Shown: piece by piece, positions 22,329 through 31,714 of the stretch
Layout of the letters: each line of letters begins with the position of its first letter
Numbering within the stretch: the stretch's first letter is position 1
Program-made: the position numbers and the translations under genes
Notes under the pieces: model-generated
The model's input: only the letters and a program-made list of their open reading frames with translations
Databases searched by the model: none
What the model was told of the DNA's origin: nothing
Source of the DNA: Clostridia bacterium
GTDB lineage: Bacteria; Bacillota; Clostridia; Oscillospirales; Feifaniaceae
Direction: 5' to 3'
Assembly (NCBI GenBank): GCA_017427525.1
Contig: JAFRSP010000070.1
Span: forward strand, 35,063-99,062
Length of the DNA stretch: 64,000 nucleotides

Positions 22329-25300
22329 TCAGCGTTCGCCGCCGAGATAGGCGACCACGCCGTCGGCAATGCCTTTTGTTTCCTTTTGGATGTAGCTGTC
22401 GTCGACAAGCAGCTCATATTCATTGGGATTGGTGACGAAGCCGAGCTCCACCAGGATACTGGGGCATTCATATACGCGGCAGACGGCCAGTCCCTGCGCC
22501 ACCGCGCCTCGGCTGTAAGCGCCGGTGGCCTTTGCTGCGTACCGCTGCACCACGGCGGCGAGAGGCGCGGAGAAATCCTCAGAATAGTAGGTGGTGACGC
22601 CGTAGCATTTGCCGACGTCGGTGACATAGTCGACGGAATTGTGGTGAAGGGAGACAAACAAAACGGGTCTCACGGAGCGTGTGATGGCAACGCGCTCTTC
22701 AAGGGAGACGGATTCATCGCCCGCACGGGTCATCATGACGGCGGCTCCGCGGTTTTCCAGCTCCTTTTTCAGGGCCAGAGCCGCGCGCAGGTTGAGCTCC
22801 TTCTCCCGGTCGCCGTTTGCGCCGAGCGGGCCGGATGCGCCGGGGTCTCCGCCGCCGTGACCGGCGTCGACCAAAATGGTCTTGCCGGCAAGGGGCTTAT
22901 CTCCGGCGGCAAGGGTGGGAGGATTGCGCAGAGCCAGAGTGAGATACCCGCCGTTGTGCGAGAGGGTGAAGCCGTTGAGCGCGGCCCCTTCCTTGAAGGT
23001 GAAGGTGTAGACGGCGTCGTTCCCCTTCTGATGGCAGGTGACGCTGTGCAGCAGGGGGTTGGAGGCCAGAGTGATGCGGCTTCTCACATCGGTCGTGTTG
23101 TGGAGCGTGAGCTCGAAAGAACCGTTCTTTTCCTTCATAGTGTAGGCGGGGAAGGTCGGCAGTTTCCACTGGATGGAGGTGATGTGGGCGGTGGAAAAAC
23201 CGGTGACGTTGGCTGCAATATTCGAAGGAAGCTTCTCATGAGAGGTCTTGACGTTGCTCTTGAGGGTCCAGCCGCCATAGCGGAACTGATAGTAGGTATC
23301 GGTTTCCCAGACGATGTAGTCGCGCGCGCCCCGGAAAAGGGAGGTCTTGCGGGAGGCGGAGGAGGAATTGGAGGTGCGCATGACGGCACAGTCGACATTG
23401 ATCGTACCGACCAGCGTGTCGTCCTTCATATAGCAGTAGACCTGGGACGGAGCGGACTTTTTGACGGTCTTCCCGTTGTAGACCAAGGTATAGGAGGGAG
23501 CGCCGAGTGAAATCAGCCCCTTGCCGGAATGCGGCCGCATGGTGACGGTGGCGGTGTATTTCTGTGCGGGGACGCTTCCTTTGGTGGAGACCACCTGCTC
23601 GGGAGAGAGAGCATAGGTGGTCCCGCCCAGAGCGGCCGTGACCGAGGAGCCCTGCGGCGCCACACAGGTCAGCGTGAAGGTTTCGCCCGGCGCATAGCGG
23701 GAATTGGAGGTGGGGAAAAGGGTTCCCTCGGCGAAGGCCGCGTCGTTCAGGACAATGCCGCCGCCGGAAGAAGACGACGCGGTTTTCCGGATCAGCGTGT
23801 AGTTTGTGGTTTTTCCCTGGTGCTCAAAGACGAAGGTATTCTTCCCCTCCGTGAGCGGGACATAGAGGCAGAAATAGCCGGAAGGGGTGCGGTCGATCTC
23901 CTGCCCATTGACATAGATGGGCTCGTTTGGATCGCCCGCCCCGATGATGTAGCTCTTTGCGCTGGTGAGGGTGCTGCCGTTGCCCGGGGATGCGATCACA
24001 AGCCCGTCGGCCTTGGGCGTCCCCTCGGGAATGGGGGCTTTGGCGATGGAAGAGGAAGCGGGGAGCGCGGCGCCCTGCACAAACAGCGCGCGCAGCGTAT
24101 CGGCCAGCCCGAGGGTGTTCTCTTTGATTTTGGAGTAGCCGTAGAACACGGCACCCTCCACATTGCCGAGCTTCTCGTTGAGAGCAAGCTGACGGGGGAT
24201 CTCAGAGGTGTCTTTCCAGGCAGTGGTCTCTCCCACACGGTAGGCGGCGTGTCCGATATAGAGAGCCACTCCGGTGTCGCGGCAGACGTCACTCCACCAG
24301 CGGACAAGAACATCGTAGTCGCTGCCCTTTTGGCCGATGGGCCAGTAGATCTGTGGGCAGACATAGTCGATCAGCCCGTCCTTCACCCAGGATCGGACGT
24401 CGGCGTAGAGACTGGAATAGCTTTCGAATCCGGTGGTGTCGGAACCGGCGGGATCGCTCGAGGCGTTTCTCCAGATGCCGCTGGGCGCCACGCCGAACGC
24501 GCAGTCGGGATCGATGGCCCGGATCGCGCGGCCCACCTCTTCGATCAGCCGGCGGGTGTTGGAGCGCCGCCAGTCGGCAAGGGAGAGAGAACCGCCGTAG
24601 CGGGCATAGCTTTCCGCATCGTCAAAGGCGGCGGTATAGGTTTTCCCGTCCTTGGTAACGGTGGGCGAGGGATAGAAATAGTCGTCGAAATGGATGCCGG
24701 CCAGGTTGTAATTGCGAACCAGCTCCTCTACGCCGCGCACGACCAGATCGATGGAGTCGGGATTGCCGGGGTCGAGATAGAGCTTGCCGTCATCATAGGC
24801 AACGGCCATCGCGGGGTTCTCCCGAGCGGGATGCCCTGCGGGAAGCGCGGAGACGTCGCGGGTCGGATTGCTCACACTGCCCTCGGTCAAACGATAGGGG
24901 TTGACCCAGGCATGCACCGCGATCCCCCGGGCGTCGGCCTGTTCGATGAGATAGGCGAGAGGATCCCAACCGGGGTCTTTGCCGGCCGTTCCGGTCAGAG
25001 ATTTTGCCCATGGGAACACGCCGGAGAGATAGTAGGAATCTCCGGTCGGACGCACCTGGAAGAAAACGGCGTTGAGGCCGGCCTTCTCTGCGGTGTCTAA
25101 AATATCGCGCAGCTCTTGCTGTTGGGAGGCGACAGTATCGGTGTGGGGAAAGTCGATCGAATAGACCGTGGCGATCCACACGCCGCGCACCGGCTGCTCG
25201 GCGGCAAGGGCCGGCTGCGCCCAGAAGAAAAACATCAGCAAGGGAAGCACCGCAGAAAGAACGAGCTGGCGGAGCGCCTTGGTCAGGGGGAGACGGTTGT

Positions 25301-25337
25301 GATTGGCAGAGGTGTGGTTGAGTAGTTGTCGTTTCAA
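22329..25337 (-). CDS. Secreted GHL10 glycosyl hydrolase - Amidase_3 fusion
   Basis: A large exported cell-wall enzyme of about 1002 residues. Order: signal peptide (about 1-45, ending PALA), a GHL10-type TIM barrel (about 48-400; GVWIATVYSIDFP, HAWVNPYRL, GIHFDDYFYP, VCPQIYWP), a long beta-rich middle (about 430-790; YVNGQEIDRTPSGYF and PASGS-like repeats), and a C-terminal zinc N-acetylmuramoyl-L-alanine amidase (about 815-1002). Amidase ligands are DAGHGG, the Glu in REKELNL, FVSLHHNS and VELGFVTN. The start is taken as TTG 25337, seven bases after AAGGAG; the in-frame TTG 24 bases upstream has no such site. GHL10 relatives such as E. coli DigH cut peptide-free glycan, the amidase's product. 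Confidence 0.88.
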   Translation of the reverse strand: MKRQLLNHTSANHNRLPLTKALRQLVLSAVLPLLMFFFWAQPALAAEQPVRGVWIATVYSIDFPHTDTVASQQQELRDILDTAEKAGLNAVFFQVRPTGDSYYLSGVFPWAKSLTGTAGKDPGWDPLAYLIEQADARGIAVHAWVNPYRLTEGSVSNPTRDVSALPAGHPARENPAMAVAYDDGKLYLDPGNPDSIDLVVRGVEELVRNYNLAGIHFDDYFYPSPTVTKDGKTYTAAFDDAESYARYGGSLSLADWRRSNTRRLIEEVGRAIRAIDPDCAFGVAPSGIWRNASSDPAGSDTTGFESYSSLYADVRSWVKDGLIDYVCPQIYWPIGQKGSDYDVLVRWWSDVCRDTGVALYIGHAAYRVGETTAWKDTSEIPRQLALNEKLGNVEGAVFYGYSKIKENTLGLADTLRALFVQGAALPASSSIAKAPIPEGTPKADGLVIASPGNGSTLTSAKSYIIGAGDPNEPIYVNGQEIDRTPSGYFCLYVPLTEGKNTFVFEHQGKTTNYTLIRKTASSSSGGGIVLNDAAFAEGTLFPTSNSRYAPGETFTLTCVAPQGSSVTAALGGTTYALSPEQVVSTKGSVPAQKYTATVTMRPHSGKGLISLGAPSYTLVYNGKTVKKSAPSQVYCYMKDDTLVGTINVDCAVMRTSNSSSASRKTSLFRGARDYIVWETDTYYQFRYGGWTLKSNVKTSHEKLPSNIAANVTGFSTAHITSIQWKLPTFPAYTMKEKNGSFELTLHNTTDVRSRITLASNPLLHSVTCHQKGNDAVYTFTFKEGAALNGFTLSHNGGYLTLALRNPPTLAAGDKPLAGKTILVDAGHGGGDPGASGPLGANGDREKELNLRAALALKKELENRGAAVMMTRAGDESVSLEERVAITRSVRPVLFVSLHHNSVDYVTDVGKCYGVTTYYSEDFSAPLAAVVQRYAAKATGAYSRGAVAQGLAVCRVYECPSILVELGFVTNPNEYELLVDDSYIQKETKGIADGVVAYLGGER

Positions 25338-25393
25338 GATGGTTCTCCTTATGATGGACAAACGGGCGGGTGACGGAAATCAGGCCGGCAGCG

Positions 25394-26338
25394 CTACAGG
25401 TTCTTTTTGGGCAGGCAGCTGGCCGCGGCCGTTTGCTGCGCCGTCGGCATCGCCGCCTGCGCGCCGTAGCCTGTGGTGGAGAGCGCGGCGGCGAGGTTGG
25501 CAAATTCCACGGCCTGAGAGAAGGGAAGTCCGACCGAGAAGGCATAGGCCAGCGCACCGTTGAAGGAGTCGCCCGCTGCGGTGGTATCAACCGCCGCAAC
25601 GTCGTAGGCGGGGTAGTGCGCAAGCTCATCTCCGGAATAGACGTATACCCCCTTTTCGCCGGCCGTGTTGATCACGGTTTTCACCCCCAGTGTCAGCAGA
25701 GCCTTGCAGGCGGCAAGCCGTGCGGCATCGTCTGTCAGGGGGATCCCCGTGAGCCGGGAGAGCTCGGTGTCGTTCGGGGTGACGATGCCCACGTGCCCCA
25801 GCAGCTCATCGGAAAGGGGCAGGGCAGGGGCGGGGTCGAGGATGACCAGCTTCCCCTGTCCGGCACAGTATTCGGCTGCCCACAAGGTGGTCTCCATGGG
25901 GATCTCAAGCTGGAGCAGCACGATCGAAGCGTCGTCGATCAGGCGCTTGACGCGGTGGAGATAATCGGTCGTCACGGCAGCGTTGGCGCCGGGAGCGACA
26001 CAGATGGCGTTTTGTCCCGCAGCGTCCACCTGAATCATGGCGATTCCGGTGGGAAGGTCGCCGTCGCGTTCCAGACCGGAACAGTTTATGCCGGCGGATT
26101 GGAGGCGGGAAAAAACGGATTCGCCGAACGAGTCGCTTCCGATCCGGCCGAGCAGACAGACGGTCCCTCCCAGCTTGGCGGCCGCAGCGGCCTGATTGGC
26201 GCCCTTTCCGCCGGGAGACAGTTGAAAGTCGGTCCCTGAAACGGTCTCGCCCGGGGCCGATAGATGAGACACACGAAGACTCAAATCCGCATGGATTGAG
26301 CCGATCACGCAGATGTTGGACTGGGGCTTTTGGTTCAT
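25394..26338 (-). CDS. rbsK: Ribokinase
   Basis: Phosphorylates D-ribose to ribose 5-phosphate; 314 residues. PfkB-family signatures: SPGGKGANQAAAAAKLG near the N-terminus and DTTAAGDSFNGALAYA (the anion hole and catalytic Asp; most homologues read DTTGAGD). ATG 26338 follows GGAGGG, and the 51-codon in-frame extension is rejected. No ribose transporter is adjacent. It lies 56 bases upstream of the GHL10-amidase gene on the same strand. Confidence 0.93.
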   Translation of the reverse strand: MNQKPQSNICVIGSIHADLSLRVSHLSAPGETVSGTDFQLSPGGKGANQAAAAAKLGGTVCLLGRIGSDSFGESVFSRLQSAGINCSGLERDGDLPTGIAMIQVDAAGQNAICVAPGANAAVTTDYLHRVKRLIDDASIVLLQLEIPMETTLWAAEYCAGQGKLVILDPAPALPLSDELLGHVGIVTPNDTELSRLTGIPLTDDAARLAACKALLTLGVKTVINTAGEKGVYVYSGDELAHYPAYDVAAVDTTAAGDSFNGALAYAFSVGLPFSQAVEFANLAAALSTTGYGAQAAMPTAQQTAAASCLPKKNL

Positions 26339-26851
26339 GGGATTCCCTCCAAACAGCGGATACGCCGCCGAGATCTTGCAAATGGGCAGATGTGATGGGC
26401 CGAAGGAGCCGGCCCGCCTCCCACCACGGGCGCGCGTGAACACGGGGACAGGGGTTTGCCTCGTCGGCAGGGCGGGCAGGGACGACTGCATCCTGGATCA
26501 TGCGTGGTCGCGATGTGGAATCCTTTGAGACAGGGGTATCATTAAATACCATATCATATAGACAAATTATTTTACCATATGTGGAAGATTTCGGCAAGAA
26601 TTCTCGAAAAAAAAAGAAAAGAAAAGCTCCGCCGTCGGCAAAGGAAGGGACAGATAGGAGAGGAACCCGCCGACTCAGGGGAAGTGTATGTATGAATCAA
26701 GAAGGAGAGGGCCGGACAAACCTTCGGGAAAAGCCGGTAAAGCGGGCCGCAGAACCGCACAGACGAAAAGCAAGCAAGATGAATTTTTATTCAAATTTCA
26801 AAACGCAGCCCCCGCACTTTAGAAAATTTTTAAAAAAGATGCAGCATCCAC
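26339..26851. other. Gap between rbsK and the Re-citrate synthase operon
   Basis: About 510 bases with no convincing gene. The region at 26530-26580 is AT-rich and should hold the rbsK promoter (TTGTCT near 26561 on the minus strand) but the -10 is not clear. A plus-strand open frame at 26500-26871 has no family resemblance, is dominated by Arg/Lys, and is rejected. Confidence 0.4.
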
Positions 26852-26880
26852 TTGACAAAAAATCGATATAGTCGTATGCT
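26852..26880 (+). promoter_or_regulatory. Promoter of the citrate-synthase operon with adjacent TGTATACA palindrome
   Basis: Perfect TTGACA (26852-26857), 17-base spacer, TATGCT (26875-26880), followed at once by the 8-base palindrome TGTATACA (26881-26888), which covers the start point and looks like a repressor site of the GntR type (inferred). Confidence 0.65.
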
Positions 26881-26927
26881 TGTATACATCAATTCAAAAA
26901 CGGGTTGTTTTATGGAGGACCGCCATC

Positions 26928-28286
26928 GTGATTGAGTACGACAAAAATTCCAATCTTCTGACCGAAATCGAGCACAACTACAATCTGCAGGATGTGGAAG
27001 AACCTCACCTGTATCGTGAGATTTTCCCCTATTCCGAGATTCCCAAGTGCACCTTCAATTACCGTCTGTCTCCGATGGATACCCCCAAGGAGATCTGGAT
27101 TACGGACACCACGTTTCGCGATGGTCAGCAGAGCCGCGCGCCCTACACGCCCGATCAGATTGTCCATCTCTACAAGCTGCTCAGCCGCTTGGGCGGACCC
27201 AAGGGCAAGATTCGTCAGTGTGAGTTCTTTCTCTACAGTGAGAAGGACAAGGAGGCGCTGACCCGCTGCCAGGATCTCGGGCTGCCCTTCCCCGAGATCA
27301 CGGGATGGATCCGCGCCACTCAAAAGGATTTTGAGCTGGCGCGCGGAATGGGACTCCAGGAGTGCGGCATTCTGGTGAGCTGCTCCGACTATCACATTTT
27401 CAAAAAACTCAAAAAGACCCGCGGAGAGGCCATGAACGACTATCTCAAGGTGATCGCCGACGCCATTGACGCGGGGATCAATCCGCGCTGTCACTTTGAA
27501 GATATCACCCGTGCCGATTTTTACGGCTTTGTGATTCCCTTTGCCCATCAGCTGAGGCGGCTGATGGAGCAGAGCGGACGGCCCATCAAGATTCGCGCCT
27601 GCGACACGCTGGGATACGGGATCCCATACAGCGGCGCCTCCATGCCGCGCAGCATTCCCGGAATTATCTATGGGCTGCGCAACTATGCCGGATTCCCCTC
27701 TGAACTGCTCGAGTGGCACGGCCACAACGATTTTTATAAGGCAGTCGTCAACTCTGCCACGGCCTGGCTCTACGGAGCTTCCTCGGTCAACTGCTCGCTG
27801 CTTGGGATCGGCGAGCGCACGGGCAACACGCCGCTTGAGGCCATGGTGATGGAATATGCACAGCTCCGCGGCACTCTCGACGGGATGGACCCCACCGCTA
27901 TCCGGGATATTGCCGATTACTACGAAGAGGAGCTCGGATACCATATCCCCGACAACACGCCCTTTGTGGGAAGAGACTTCAACATGACGCAGGCGGGAAT
28001 CCATGCCGACGGCCTGCTCAAAGACGAGGAAATCTACAATATTTTCGACACGACGACCATTCTCAAAAGCCCGCCGAAGGTTTCCATTACCAAGACGTCG
28101 GGAGCCGCAGGCCTTGCCATGTGGCTTTCGGGGCATCTCGGACGGCGGGAAAATCCCATCGACAAAGACGATCCCCGTGTGGTTCTCCTGAAGGACTGGG
28201 TGGACGAGCAGTATGAGAAGGGCCGTGTCACCATCATCGGAAACGCGGAACTTGCGGAGCAGTGCGTACGGCTTGGCATTGCCTGA
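26928..28286 (+). CDS. Probable Re-citrate synthase (2-isopropylmalate synthase-like)
   Basis: A 452-residue DRE-TIM metallolyase related to isopropylmalate and homocitrate synthases. TDTTFRDGQQSR (59-70) is the metal/acetyl-CoA motif and EWHGHND supplies two histidine ligands; IKIRACDTLGYG is also typical. It heads an operon with aconitase and isocitrate dehydrogenase, and its N-terminus resembles the Re-citrate synthase of Clostridium kluyveri, so condensation of oxaloacetate and acetyl-CoA to citrate is the best call. Homocitrate or another 2-oxoacid condensation cannot be excluded from sequence alone. The start is GTG 26928, nine bases after GGAGG. Confidence 0.82.
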   Translation: MIEYDKNSNLLTEIEHNYNLQDVEEPHLYREIFPYSEIPKCTFNYRLSPMDTPKEIWITDTTFRDGQQSRAPYTPDQIVHLYKLLSRLGGPKGKIRQCEFFLYSEKDKEALTRCQDLGLPFPEITGWIRATQKDFELARGMGLQECGILVSCSDYHIFKKLKKTRGEAMNDYLKVIADAIDAGINPRCHFEDITRADFYGFVIPFAHQLRRLMEQSGRPIKIRACDTLGYGIPYSGASMPRSIPGIIYGLRNYAGFPSELLEWHGHNDFYKAVVNSATAWLYGASSVNCSLLGIGERTGNTPLEAMVMEYAQLRGTLDGMDPTAIRDIADYYEEELGYHIPDNTPFVGRDFNMTQAGIHADGLLKDEEIYNIFDTTTILKSPPKVSITKTSGAAGLAMWLSGHLGRRENPIDKDDPRVVLLKDWVDEQYEKGRVTIIGNAELAEQCVRLGIA

Positions 28287-28422
28287 TACGCTTCCCGTGC
28301 AGCGGGAGGGCTTTCCTTTTGGAGAGCCCTCCTCCTGGATTGTAAGCCTTTTGCGGCATGTGGAAATAAGAACGTTTCCGGTTCTGCCGCTGACAATATG
28401 CAAAAAAAGAGGGGATACCGTT

Positions 28423-30360
28423 ATGAATGTAACTCAGAAGCTGATTGCTTCGCACCTTGTCTCGGGAGAAATGATCCCAGGGCAGGAGATCGCCCTTCGC
28501 ATCGACCAGACCCTGACGCAGGATTCGACCGGCACGATGGCCTATCTGCAGTTTGAGGCGATGGGCATCGACAGGGTCAAGACCAAGCGGTCGGTCGCCT
28601 ATGTGGACCACAATATGCTCCAGGCAGGCTTTGAAAATGCCGACGATCACAAATACATCCAGACGGTCACCAAAAAGCACGGCATTTGGTTTTCACGCCC
28701 CGGAAACGGCATCTGCCATCAGGTGCATCTGGAGCGGTTTTCGAAACCGGGCGAAACGTTGCTCGGTTCGGACAGTCACACGCCGACCTGCGGCGCGGTG
28801 GGAATGCTGGCCATCGGCGCGGGCGGACTCGATGTGGCGGTCGCCATGGGCGGTGGAGCCTATCACGTTTTGATGCCAAGAGTCTGTCAGGTGAAGCTGA
28901 CGGGCAAACTGCCCCCCATGGTGACCGCGAAAGACGTGATCCTCGAGGTGCTGCGCCGGCTCACGGTCAAAGGAGGAGTCGGCAAGGTAATGGAATACAC
29001 CGGCGAGGGGGTCGCGGCCCTCTCGGTGCCTGAGCGCGCCACCATCACCAATATGGGTGCCGAGCTCGGAGCCACCACCTCGGTTTTCCCCAGCGACGCC
29101 GTGACCCGCCAGTTCTTCACGGCGCAGGGCAGAGAAAACGACTGGAAGGAGCTGCTGCCCGACGCCGACGCCGCCTATGAGGAGACGGTGGAGATCGATC
29201 TCTCCTCGCTGATTCCGCTGGCAGCCTGTCCCCACAGCCCCGACAAGGTGGTTCCGGTCGGGGAACTCTCCGGTGTCAAGGTGGATCAGGTTGCGATCGG
29301 AAGCTGCACCAACTCTTCCTTTGCCGATATGATGAAGGTGGCCGAGATCCTGCGCGGCAGGACCGTGGCGGAAAATGTCAGCCTGGTTATCGCTCCGGGC
29401 TCGAGACAGGTGCTTACCATGCTGGCCAGAAACGGCGCGCTTGCCGACATGGTCGCGGCCGGAGCCCGTATTCTGGAGAGCGCCTGCGGCCCCTGCATCG
29501 GAATGGGACAGGCCCCCGCCACCGACGCGGTGTCGCTGCGCACCTTCAACCGAAACTTCTGCGGACGCAGCGGAACGGCCTCGGCGCAGGTTTATCTGGT
29601 CAGCCCCGAAACCGCCGCGGCCTCGGCGCTTGCCGGTGTGCTCACCGATCCGCGCAGCCTGCAGACAACGCCGGTCACGCTCCGCCCCGAAGCCTTCCCC
29701 GCAAACGACAACATGGTAGCTGCTCCGGCGGCGCCCGGCGAGCAGGTGGAGGTGGTGCGCGGCCCCAATATCAAGCCTTTCCCCATCAACAAGCCGCTGC
29801 CGGAAACCCTTTCCGGAGAGGTGCTGCTCAAGGTGGAGGACAACATTACCACGGATCACATCATGCCCTCCACGGCGGCACTGCTGCCCTACCGGTCCAA
29901 CATCCCCCATCTTGCTGAATACTGTCTGACCCCCTGCGACAAGGACTTCCCGAAGCGCGCCAAAGAAAAGGGCGGCGGCTTTGTTGTGGGCGGCGTGAAC
30001 TACGGACAGGGCTCAAGCAGAGAGCATGCCGCGCTCGCCCCGCTCTACCTGGGGGTCAAGGGCGTGCTCGCCAAGTCCTTCGCCAGAATCCACGCGGCGA
30101 ATCTCGTCAACAACGGCATTCTCCCGTTGGTTTTTGAGAACGAGGCCGATTACGACAAGCTTGCATTGGGCGCGCGCATCACTCTGGAGCATGCGCGTGA
30201 GCAGGTGGCGGCCGCCGCCGAGGGAACCCTTCTCTGCGCGGTGACCGAAGGCGGAGAGCGCATCGCGCTGCGGCTGGATATTTCCCAGCGTCAGGCGGAG
30301 ATGCTCCTGGCAGGCGGCCTTCTCAACGCTACAAAAGAAGGAGGAAACCATCATGCATAA
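28423..30360 (+). CDS. Aconitate hydratase
   Basis: Isomerises citrate to isocitrate; 645 residues, the compact aconitase type found in many Clostridia. [4Fe-4S] ligands are visible in GSCTNSSFADM and ACGPCIGMG, and substrate-loop residues in DNITTDHIMPS and GQGSSREHAAL of the swivel domain. GSDSHTPTCGAVGML is a further family hallmark. ATG 28423 follows AGAGGGG. The last 8 bases overlap the isocitrate dehydrogenase start. A homoaconitase function is possible in principle but the context favours citrate. Confidence 0.93.
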   Translation: MNVTQKLIASHLVSGEMIPGQEIALRIDQTLTQDSTGTMAYLQFEAMGIDRVKTKRSVAYVDHNMLQAGFENADDHKYIQTVTKKHGIWFSRPGNGICHQVHLERFSKPGETLLGSDSHTPTCGAVGMLAIGAGGLDVAVAMGGGAYHVLMPRVCQVKLTGKLPPMVTAKDVILEVLRRLTVKGGVGKVMEYTGEGVAALSVPERATITNMGAELGATTSVFPSDAVTRQFFTAQGRENDWKELLPDADAAYEETVEIDLSSLIPLAACPHSPDKVVPVGELSGVKVDQVAIGSCTNSSFADMMKVAEILRGRTVAENVSLVIAPGSRQVLTMLARNGALADMVAAGARILESACGPCIGMGQAPATDAVSLRTFNRNFCGRSGTASAQVYLVSPETAAASALAGVLTDPRSLQTTPVTLRPEAFPANDNMVAAPAAPGEQVEVVRGPNIKPFPINKPLPETLSGEVLLKVEDNITTDHIMPSTAALLPYRSNIPHLAEYCLTPCDKDFPKRAKEKGGGFVVGGVNYGQGSSREHAALAPLYLGVKGVLAKSFARIHAANLVNNGILPLVFENEADYDKLALGARITLEHAREQVAAAAEGTLLCAVTEGGERIALRLDISQRQAEMLLAGGLLNATKEGGNHHA

Positions 30361-31348
30361 TGTAACCCTCATTCCCGGGGACGGGATCGGCCCCGAGATC
30401 TCTTTGGCGGTCCGCCGCATTCTCGACGCCTCCGGAGCAAAGATCGAGTGGGACGTGCAGGAGGCGGGCGCCGACCAGATGGAGCGTTTCGGCACCCCAC
30501 TGCCCCAGAGCGCCATCGATTCGATCCGCCGCACAGGCGTGGCGTTGAAGGGACCGATCACAACCCCTGTCGGCACGGGGTTCCGCAGCGTCAACGTTGC
30601 GCTGCGCAAAGAGTTGGACCTCTATGTCAATCTGCGGCCGGCAAAGAACTATCCTAACGTGAAGAGCCGTTATGAGAATATCGATATCGTGCTGGTGCGG
30701 GAAAACACCGAAGATCTCTATGCCGGCGTGGAGCACATGGTGGGAAAAGACGCCGCCGAGAGCATCAAGATTTTTACGAGAGCAGGCTGCCGGCGAATTC
30801 TGCGCTATGCCTTTGAATATGCGGTCAAGAACCGCCGTCGGAAGGTGACGGCGGTCCACAAGGCCAACATTATGAAGTGCACCGACGGAATGTTCCTGGA
30901 AGAAGCCCGCGCCATGGCGCTGGAATATCCGAACATCGAATTTGAGGACCGCATCATTGACGCGCTCTGCATGAAGCTGGTGCAGACCCCCGAGATCTTT
31001 GACGTGCTGGTGCTGCCCAATCTTTACGGCGACATTGTGTCGGATCTCTGCGCAGGACTGGTCGGAGGTCTCGGCGTGGCGCCGGGCGCCAACCTCGGAG
31101 AAAAGGAAGCCGTGTTTGAAGCCATCCACGGAAGCGTTCCCCACCGTGCGGGAACGAATACCGCCAACCCCATGGCGTTGTTGCTCTCCGGCGTGATGAT
31201 GCTGCGGCATCTCGGAGAACAGGAGGCAGCCGACCGGGTGGAAAACGCCCTGACCGCCGTGATCGGAGAGGGAGAATTCCTGCCGCAGGATCTCGGTGGG
31301 AGCACAGGGACCCAGGAATTTGCCGATGCGATCATCGCGAAGCTGTAA
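30353..31348 (+). CDS. Isocitrate dehydrogenase (isocitrate/isopropylmalate dehydrogenase family)
   Basis: Oxidative decarboxylation of isocitrate to 2-oxoglutarate; 331 residues. It has LIPGDGIGPE, the substrate motif SVNVALRKELDLYVNLRP typical of isocitrate-type members, VRENTEDLYAGVEH, and NLYGDIVSDLCAGLVGGLG with the metal-binding aspartates. The coenzyme is probably NAD, from its similarity to short monomer-length NAD-IDH, but this is not certain. ATG 30353 lies inside the aconitase stop region behind GGAGG, so the two genes are coupled. The operon ends at a clear terminator. Confidence 0.9.
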   Translation: MHNVTLIPGDGIGPEISLAVRRILDASGAKIEWDVQEAGADQMERFGTPLPQSAIDSIRRTGVALKGPITTPVGTGFRSVNVALRKELDLYVNLRPAKNYPNVKSRYENIDIVLVRENTEDLYAGVEHMVGKDAAESIKIFTRAGCRRILRYAFEYAVKNRRRKVTAVHKANIMKCTDGMFLEEARAMALEYPNIEFEDRIIDALCMKLVQTPEIFDVLVLPNLYGDIVSDLCAGLVGGLGVAPGANLGEKEAVFEAIHGSVPHRAGTNTANPMALLLSGVMMLRHLGEQEAADRVENALTAVIGEGEFLPQDLGGSTGTQEFADAIIAKL

Positions 31349-31372
31349 AAACAGGAGAGTAAAAGCCTTTTG

Positions 31373-31415
31373 AGGAGTCCGGACCGGCAGATGCTGGCCC
31401 GGATCCTTGTTTTTT
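31373..31415 (+). terminator. Terminator of the citrate-synthase/aconitase/IDH operon
   Basis: AGGA(g)TCCGG...CCGGATCCT hairpin with an inner CCGGCA/GCTGG pairing (31373-31407), followed by TGTTTTTT. Confidence 0.75.
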
Positions 31416-31599
31416 GAGGCTGCTGAAAGGAGCCAAAAAGGGAAGGACAACCGCTTTTGCGGGAAGGTGAGAAGAAAAGAGTAAAAAAAGAAGGGAAAAC
31501 CTGCCGCAGGAATTGGGAGAAAAAGAGTGTGCGCCGGCCGCTCTTGTCCGCTCTGTTTTGCAGGATAAAAAAGTTTGGCGAAGGAAGGCGAATGCGGCA

Positions 31600-31628
31600 T
31601 TGACGAAACATTGGCGCGGCGGTATAAT
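31600..31628 (+). promoter_or_regulatory. SigA-type promoter of valS
   Basis: TTGACG (31600-31605), 17-base spacer, TATAAT (31623-31628). The short leader can form GGGGCG/CGCCCC within a TTGTGC/GCGCAA pair; it is too short for a T-box. The 31416-31599 stretch shows nothing else. Confidence 0.7.
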
Positions 31629-31714
31629 AAAAAAACAATTGTGCAAAGCGGGGCGCTGTTTCAGATATCCCGCCCCACTCATGTGCGCAAAATAATTAAA
31701 GGAGGATATGCGTG

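Noticed and set aside
22386..25100. Two long plus-strand frames opposite the GHL10-amidase gene
   Set aside because: Gly/Val/Asp-rich antisense shadows of a clearly coding gene.
26500..26871. 123-codon plus-strand frame upstream of the Re-citrate synthase operon
   Set aside because: Arg/Lys/Glu-rich, no ribosome site, and crosses the promoter region of both neighbours.
31629..31711. T-box leader before valS
   Set aside because: The leader is only about 75 bases and lacks specifier and antiterminator elements.
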